Positions 4,501 through 7,811 of a stretch of 7,811 nucleotides of DNA are shown piece after piece. Made by a program: the position numbers and the translations under genes. Numbering within the stretch: position 1 is the first letter of the stretch; each line of letters opens with the position of its first letter. Location: NCBI GenBank assembly GCA_963548155.1, contig CAUUTP010000091.1, positions 1-7,811 on the forward strand. The letters are read 5' to 3'. The notes below the pieces were generated by a model. It made no database searches, was not told the origin of the DNA, and saw only the letters and a list, made by a program, of their open reading frames with translations. This stretch comes from Eikenella sp963548155 (lineage in GTDB: Bacteria > Pseudomonadota > Gammaproteobacteria > Burkholderiales > Neisseriaceae).

Positions 4501-5442
4501 TTATACCACGGCTTCTTCTTTCTGCTTCTGCGGTTTGTGGATGTTTTCGCGGGTGAGGCCGAAGAAGAGGAGCAGCGGGCTGGCCACCAGTACGGAGGAG
4601 TAGATGCCGAACACGATACCGATGGTGAGCGCGATGGCAAAGCCGTGCAGGGCGGCACCGCCGAACACCAACATGGATACCACCATAGCTTCGGTGGAGC
4701 CATGGGTGATGATGGTACGGCTCATGGTGGCGGTGATGGCGTTGTCGATAATCTGCGGGATGGTTTTGCCGCGCATGGCGGGTTTGTGGATGTTTTCGCG
4801 GATACGGTCGAACACCACCACCGATTCGTTCACCGAATAGCCGAGCACGGCCAGAATGCCGGCCAGCACGGTGAGCGAAAACTCCCATTGAAACAGGGCA
4901 AAGCAGCCAAGAATCACCACCACGTCGTGCATATTGGCGATGATGGCGGATACGGCGAAGCGCCATTCGAAACGCACAGAGAGGTAGATGATGATGCCGA
5001 CCACCACCATGCCCAAGGCCAACAGGCCGTGGGTAACTAGCTCTTCGCCCACCTGCGGGCCGATGAATTCAACCTTGCGCAGGCTGGCGTCGGCATGGTC
5101 TTTGCGCAGCAGTTCCAATACGTTGTTGGAGAGCTGGGCGGAGGTCATGTCTTGGCGGTTGGGCAGGCGGATCATCAGCTGCTTGTTTGTGCCCAAGCTT
5201 TGCACTTGGGCTTCGCCCATTTTGAGCTCGTTCAGGCGGGTGCGCACTTGGTTGGGATCAGCACCCTGCTGGGTGTATTGCACTTCAATCACGGTACCGC
5301 CGGTAAATTCAACCGAGTAGTTGAGCCCTTTGGTGACGAGGAAAAACACGGCGACAATGAAGGTAAGCAGCGAAATCAGGGTGGTGATTTTGCCGTAGCT
5401 CATGAACGGAATGTCGTGTTTCAAACGGTGGAAGAAATCCAT
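4501..5442 (-). CDS. secF: Protein translocase subunit SecF
   Basis: 313 residues (E. coli about 323). SecF pairs with SecD in the inner membrane and uses proton flow to support SecYEG-dependent secretion. TM1 is at about 18-37, followed by FTGGTVIEV (46-54), a periplasmic domain to about 130 with VGEEL (131-135), and five further membrane segments at about 136-154, 162-183, 188-207, 245-262 and 268-293. MHDVVVILG (171-179), GYSVNESVVVFDRIREN (201-217) and SRTIITHGST (241-250) are family hallmarks; Arg242 matches the Arg I recall as important in E. coli SecF (R247). The start is ATG 5442 with AAGGAG seven bases upstream, inside the last codons of secD and one base from its stop, so translation is probably coupled. 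RENIHKP occurs twice (215-221 and 298-304), encoded by an exact 21-bp repeat. Confidence 0.97.
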   Translation of the reverse strand: MDFFHRLKHDIPFMSYGKITTLISLLTFIVAVFFLVTKGLNYSVEFTGGTVIEVQYTQQGADPNQVRTRLNELKMGEAQVQSLGTNKQLMIRLPNRQDMTSAQLSNNVLELLRKDHADASLRKVEFIGPQVGEELVTHGLLALGMVVVGIIIYLSVRFEWRFAVSAIIANMHDVVVILGCFALFQWEFSLTVLAGILAVLGYSVNESVVVFDRIRENIHKPAMRGKTIPQIIDNAITATMSRTIITHGSTEAMVVSMLVFGGAALHGFAIALTIGIVFGIYSSVLVASPLLLFFGLTRENIHKPQKQKEEAVV

Positions 5443-5443
5443 C

Positions 5444-7276
5444 TTAGTGCTCCTTGGCGGTAGGCAGGGTGATGCCGATGGACAAATTACTCAGTTTGCG
5501 GCGGCGGCCATACCATAAGTTGACGAAGGTACGGGAAACCACCACGGATGAGAACATGGAAGTGAGAATGCCGATACAGTGCACCACGGCAAAACCGCGC
5601 ACCGCGCCGGAACCGAACACCAAGAGGGCAATACCGGCAATCAGCGAGGTGATGTTGGAATCGACAATGGTGTCCCAAGCGTGGCGGTAGCCTTCGCTGA
5701 TGGCCTGTTGCGGGCTTACTCCATCGCGCAGTTCTTCACGGATGCGCTCGTTAATCAGCACGTTGGAGTCGATGGCCATACCGAGCGTGAGCGCAATAGC
5801 CGCAATGCCGGGCAGGGTGAGCGTGGCTTGCAGTAGCGACAAGATTGCAACCAGGAACAACAGGTTGGCCGTGAGCGCCAGCACGGAGAAGATGCCGAAC
5901 AGGCGGTAGTACACCACCATAAAGGCAGCCACAACTAAGAAGCCCCACAGTGTGGAGTGGAAACCTTTTTGGATATTTTCCTTACCCATAGACGGGCCGA
6001 TGGTGCGCTCTTCGATGATTTCCATCGGCGCAGCCAGCGAGCCGGCGCGCAGCAGCAGCGCGGTGTCGTTGGCTTCGGCTACGTTCATGCTACCTGAAAT
6101 CTGCACATTGCCGCCGGGAATCGGTTCGTTGATGGTCGGCGCGGTAACGATTTCGGCTTTGCCTTGATCGATCAGGATCATGGCGGTGCGGCGGCCGACG
6201 TTGTTGCGGGTCAGGTCGGCGAAAATGCTGGTGCCGGCGTTGTCGAGCTTCAGGTTTACCGATGGGCGGTTGTCGTGGGTAAAGCCGGCTTGGGCATCGT
6301 TGATGTTGTCGCCGGTGAATTCCACCTGTTTGCTTACCAACAGCTGGCCGCCTTCGGCAGTGGGCAGCAATTCATAGCCGGCCGGCACGGTGCCGGCTTC
6401 GGCCTGTTGCAGCAGCGCGGGGTCGTCGGCCACCATGCGTACTTCCAGCGTGGCGGTGCGGCCGATGATGTCTTTGGCTTTGGCGGTATCTTGCACACCG
6501 GGCAGCTGCACCACGATGCGGTCGGGGCCGGCCTGCTGAATAATCGGCTCGGCTACGCCCAATTCGTTCACGCGGTTGTGCAGGGTATTAATATTCTGCT
6601 TCACGGCGGCATCGCGGATTTGGGTTTGAGTAGTTTCGGGCAGGCTCACCACCAAGTTGTTGCCGTCAGCCTTCAATTCCACATCCGGTGCGATTTCTTT
6701 TAGCTTAGGCAGGGCAACTTGCAGGGTGGCTGCATCTTGGAAGGGCACAATCAGCGTATCGCCGCTGCGGCGCATATTGCCGGTACGGATTTTGTCTTTA
6801 CGCAGCTGGCGGCGGAAGTCGCCGGAGATGCGGTCGAAGGTTTTGTCCACTGCCGCGTGCATGTCCACGCGCATGGTAAAGTGCACGCCGCCGCGCAGGT
6901 CGAGGCCGAGGAACATCGGGTTGGCGCCGAGTTTGGTCATCCATTCGGGCGTGTTGGCAATCAGGTTGAGGGCGATGATGTAGTTGTCGCCCAATTTCTG
7001 CTCGATCACGTCGCGGGCTTTGCTCTGCAACTCTTCATTGGGCAGGCGTACGCGCAGGCTGCCGTCGGCAATAAACATGCCGTTGTGCTGGATGTTGGCT
7101 GCCTTCAGCGCCTCTGCCACGGCTTGTTCGGTAGTTTGATCGATGTGGATCGACTGACGGTTGGTGGAAACCTGCACGGCAGGGGTTTCGCCGTAGAGGT
7201 TGGGCAGGGCGTAGATGGCAGATACAACGATAACCAGCCCAATCAGCAGGTATTTCCAAAGCGGATAACGGTTCAT
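5444..7276 (-). CDS. secD: Protein translocase subunit SecD
   Basis: 610 residues (E. coli about 615), full length. TM1 lies at about 10-27 with the familiar MNRYPLWKYLLI start. The large periplasmic region (about 28-440) contains LGLDLRGG (123-130), HNRVNELGVAEP (233-244) and GPDRIVVQLPG (250-260). Five membrane segments follow at about 442-458, 462-482, 486-503, 540-558 and 564-586. Asp503 in GMAIDSNVLINERIREE corresponds to the proton-path Asp I recall as D519 in E. coli. SecD helps late translocation and release of proteins on the periplasmic side. ATG 7276 has a poor Shine-Dalgarno (GAAAG), but the start fits the family. It lies 67 bases after yajC with no clear terminator or promoter between, and one base before secF, so the three genes form one unit. 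Confidence 0.97.
   Translation of the reverse strand: MNRYPLWKYLLIGLVIVVSAIYALPNLYGETPAVQVSTNRQSIHIDQTTEQAVAEALKAANIQHNGMFIADGSLRVRLPNEELQSKARDVIEQKLGDNYIIALNLIANTPEWMTKLGANPMFLGLDLRGGVHFTMRVDMHAAVDKTFDRISGDFRRQLRKDKIRTGNMRRSGDTLIVPFQDAATLQVALPKLKEIAPDVELKADGNNLVVSLPETTQTQIRDAAVKQNINTLHNRVNELGVAEPIIQQAGPDRIVVQLPGVQDTAKAKDIIGRTATLEVRMVADDPALLQQAEAGTVPAGYELLPTAEGGQLLVSKQVEFTGDNINDAQAGFTHDNRPSVNLKLDNAGTSIFADLTRNNVGRRTAMILIDQGKAEIVTAPTINEPIPGGNVQISGSMNVAEANDTALLLRAGSLAAPMEIIEERTIGPSMGKENIQKGFHSTLWGFLVVAAFMVVYYRLFGIFSVLALTANLLFLVAILSLLQATLTLPGIAAIALTLGMAIDSNVLINERIREELRDGVSPQQAISEGYRHAWDTIVDSNITSLIAGIALLVFGSGAVRGFAVVHCIGILTSMFSSVVVSRTFVNLWYGRRRKLSNLSIGITLPTAKEH
6087..6098 (+). repeat. Near-DUS (11/12) inside secD
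   Basis: Reads ATGCTACCTGAA, differing from the Eikenella DUS only at the second base. AT in place of AG is the same change that separates the AT-DUS and AG-DUS dialects of Neisseria. It encodes SGSM (394-397) on the minus strand, within the periplasmic region of SecD. Confidence 0.4.
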
Positions 7277-7343
7277 AACGGGCTTTCAGAAACGGAAAAC
7301 GGGCAGCATGGCCGGAATGCGGCTGCTGCGCCGTAGGGAAAGG

Positions 7344-7646
7344 TTAGTTGTCGAGCTTTTTGATGATGGCGTCGCGGTGAAACTCAACCACGGTGTCGGG
7401 GGCAACTTCTAGGCCGATGATTTCTTCGCCGATTTTGGAAACTCTGCCGAGCATACCGGCGCCGGTCATCACTTTGTCACCTTTTTTCAGCTCGCTGAGC
7501 ATCTCGCGGCGGCGTTTCTCGTCACGCTGTTTCGGCCGGAGAATCATGAAGTAGAGCATGGCGAAGAGGAAAATCAGCGGGAGAAAGCTCTGAATGGTAC
7601 TCATCAGGTCGGGCTGGGCCGCGGCAGCGAGTGGGAAATGCAACAT
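7344..7646 (-). CDS. yajC: Sec translocase accessory subunit YajC
   Basis: 100 residues. A single membrane segment (about 15-35) is followed by the YajC hallmark LRPKQRDEKRRREML (36-50), then SELKKGDKVMTGAGMLGRV (51-69) and a small basic/acidic cytoplasmic domain ending DAIIKKLDN. YajC associates with SecD-SecF and is usually dispensable. I chose ATG 7646: GGAG lies ten bases upstream, and the five-codon longer frame starting at TTG 7661 would overlap that ribosome site. It is the first gene of the yajC-secD-secF unit, with a good promoter 37-65 bases upstream. Confidence 0.95.
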   Translation of the reverse strand: MLHFPLAAAAQPDLMSTIQSFLPLIFLFAMLYFMILRPKQRDEKRRREMLSELKKGDKVMTGAGMLGRVSKIGEEIIGLEVAPDTVVEFHRDAIIKKLDN

Positions 7647-7682
7647 GGGGCAAGACTCCAAAAAGAAAAATGAAAGTGTGCC

Positions 7683-7711
7683 ATTGTAAACGGGCGGCGG
7701 GGTTTTTCCAA
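7683..7711 (-). promoter_or_regulatory. Promoter of the yajC-secD-secF operon
   Basis: On the minus strand TTGGAA (7711-7706), a 17-base spacer and TACAAT (7688-7683). Transcription would begin near 7676, about 30 bases before ATG 7646. This is the best-scoring hexamer pair in the window. A short GGGTT/AACCC inverted repeat (7699-7713) overlaps the -35 box. Confidence 0.65.
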
Positions 7712-7742
7712 CCCGTGCAACAGAAATTTAAGGGAGGTTGCC

Positions 7743-7787
7743 ATGGATCTGGAGGATTTTGTGGAGGATGGGTGTGCGGCGGGCTGA
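7743..7787 (+). CDS. Possible 14-codon small ORF with a strong ribosome site
   Basis: ATG 7743 to TGA 7787 encodes MDLEDFVEDGCAAG, an acidic peptide. AGGGAGG at 7731-7737 ends five bases before the ATG, the best Shine-Dalgarno-like match in the window. It diverges from yajC. It might be a leader peptide, the start of a broken gene or a chance match. I see no convincing plus-strand promoter and the window ends 24 bases later, so the call is weak. Confidence 0.25.
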   Translation: MDLEDFVEDGCAAG

Positions 7788-7811
7788 AATTTTGTTGGGT
7801 TGGGTTTTATC

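Noticed and set aside
6164..7336. Long plus-strand frames opposite secD
   Set aside because: Antisense shadows; secD on the other strand is full length with all hallmarks.
7276..7344. Hairpin or promoter in the yajC-secD gap
   Set aside because: Only a 6-bp GCAGCA/TGCTGC pairing with no T-run and no credible promoter hexamers.
7647..7661. TTG start extending YajC by five residues
   Set aside because: The extension overlaps the GGAG ribosome site that serves ATG 7646.
1..7811. CRISPR array, tRNA/rRNA, phase-variable homopolymer tracts
   Set aside because: No regularly spaced repeats, cloverleaf or rRNA-like sequence, and no long homopolymer or short tandem tract at a gene start was seen by eye.

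Overview
The window most likely comes from Eikenella or a close relative in the Neisseriaceae. The clearest sign is seven perfect copies of the 12-base word AGGCTACCTGAA (either strand), which I recall as the Eikenella dialect of the Neisseriaceae DNA uptake sequence (DUS). The window also holds three roughly 105-bp elements whose ends and interior match the short form of the neisserial Correia repeat enclosed element (CREE). The genus is inferred from these repeats and from protein resemblance, not from a search.

Layout. Nearly every gene is on the minus strand, so the natural reading order is right to left. (1) 7811-7647: a leader region with a good sigma70-type promoter (TTGGAA-N17-TACAAT). 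(2) 7646-4501: yajC, secD and secF, the accessory module of the Sec translocase. secD and secF are one base apart, and the unit ends in a 14-bp hairpin at 4436-4474. (3) 4500-3478: a degenerate CREE, a DUS-pair terminator and one plus-strand gene (3794-4159) for a small membrane protein I do not recognise, divergent from the next block. (4) 3477-1: a CDP-alcohol phosphatidyltransferase like E. coli YnbA; a small membrane-protein gene split by a CREE; a second CREE that appears to supply a promoter; a YjdF/DUF2238 membrane protein; and the first 487 codons of a YnbC-like alpha/beta hydrolase-methyltransferase fusion that runs off the left edge.

How the genes work together. YajC-SecD-SecF form an inner-membrane complex that uses the proton gradient to help SecYEG/SecA move proteins. 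The left block is a rearranged version of the poorly understood E. coli ynbABCD-type lipid cluster: ynbA and ynbC homologues are present but separated by about 1.4 kb of other genes and mobile repeats. The ynbB and ynbD homologues are not in the window.

The most informative observation is the CREE at 2722-2827. Removing it together with one copy of the TA target restores a continuous 135-residue, four-helix membrane-protein frame with no other lesion, so it is a clean and probably recent insertion. The CREE at 2201-2304 places TTGTCC-N18-TATAAA just upstream of yjdF. I found no RNA genes, CRISPR array or complete insertion sequence, and no evidence of a wholly new multi-gene system.
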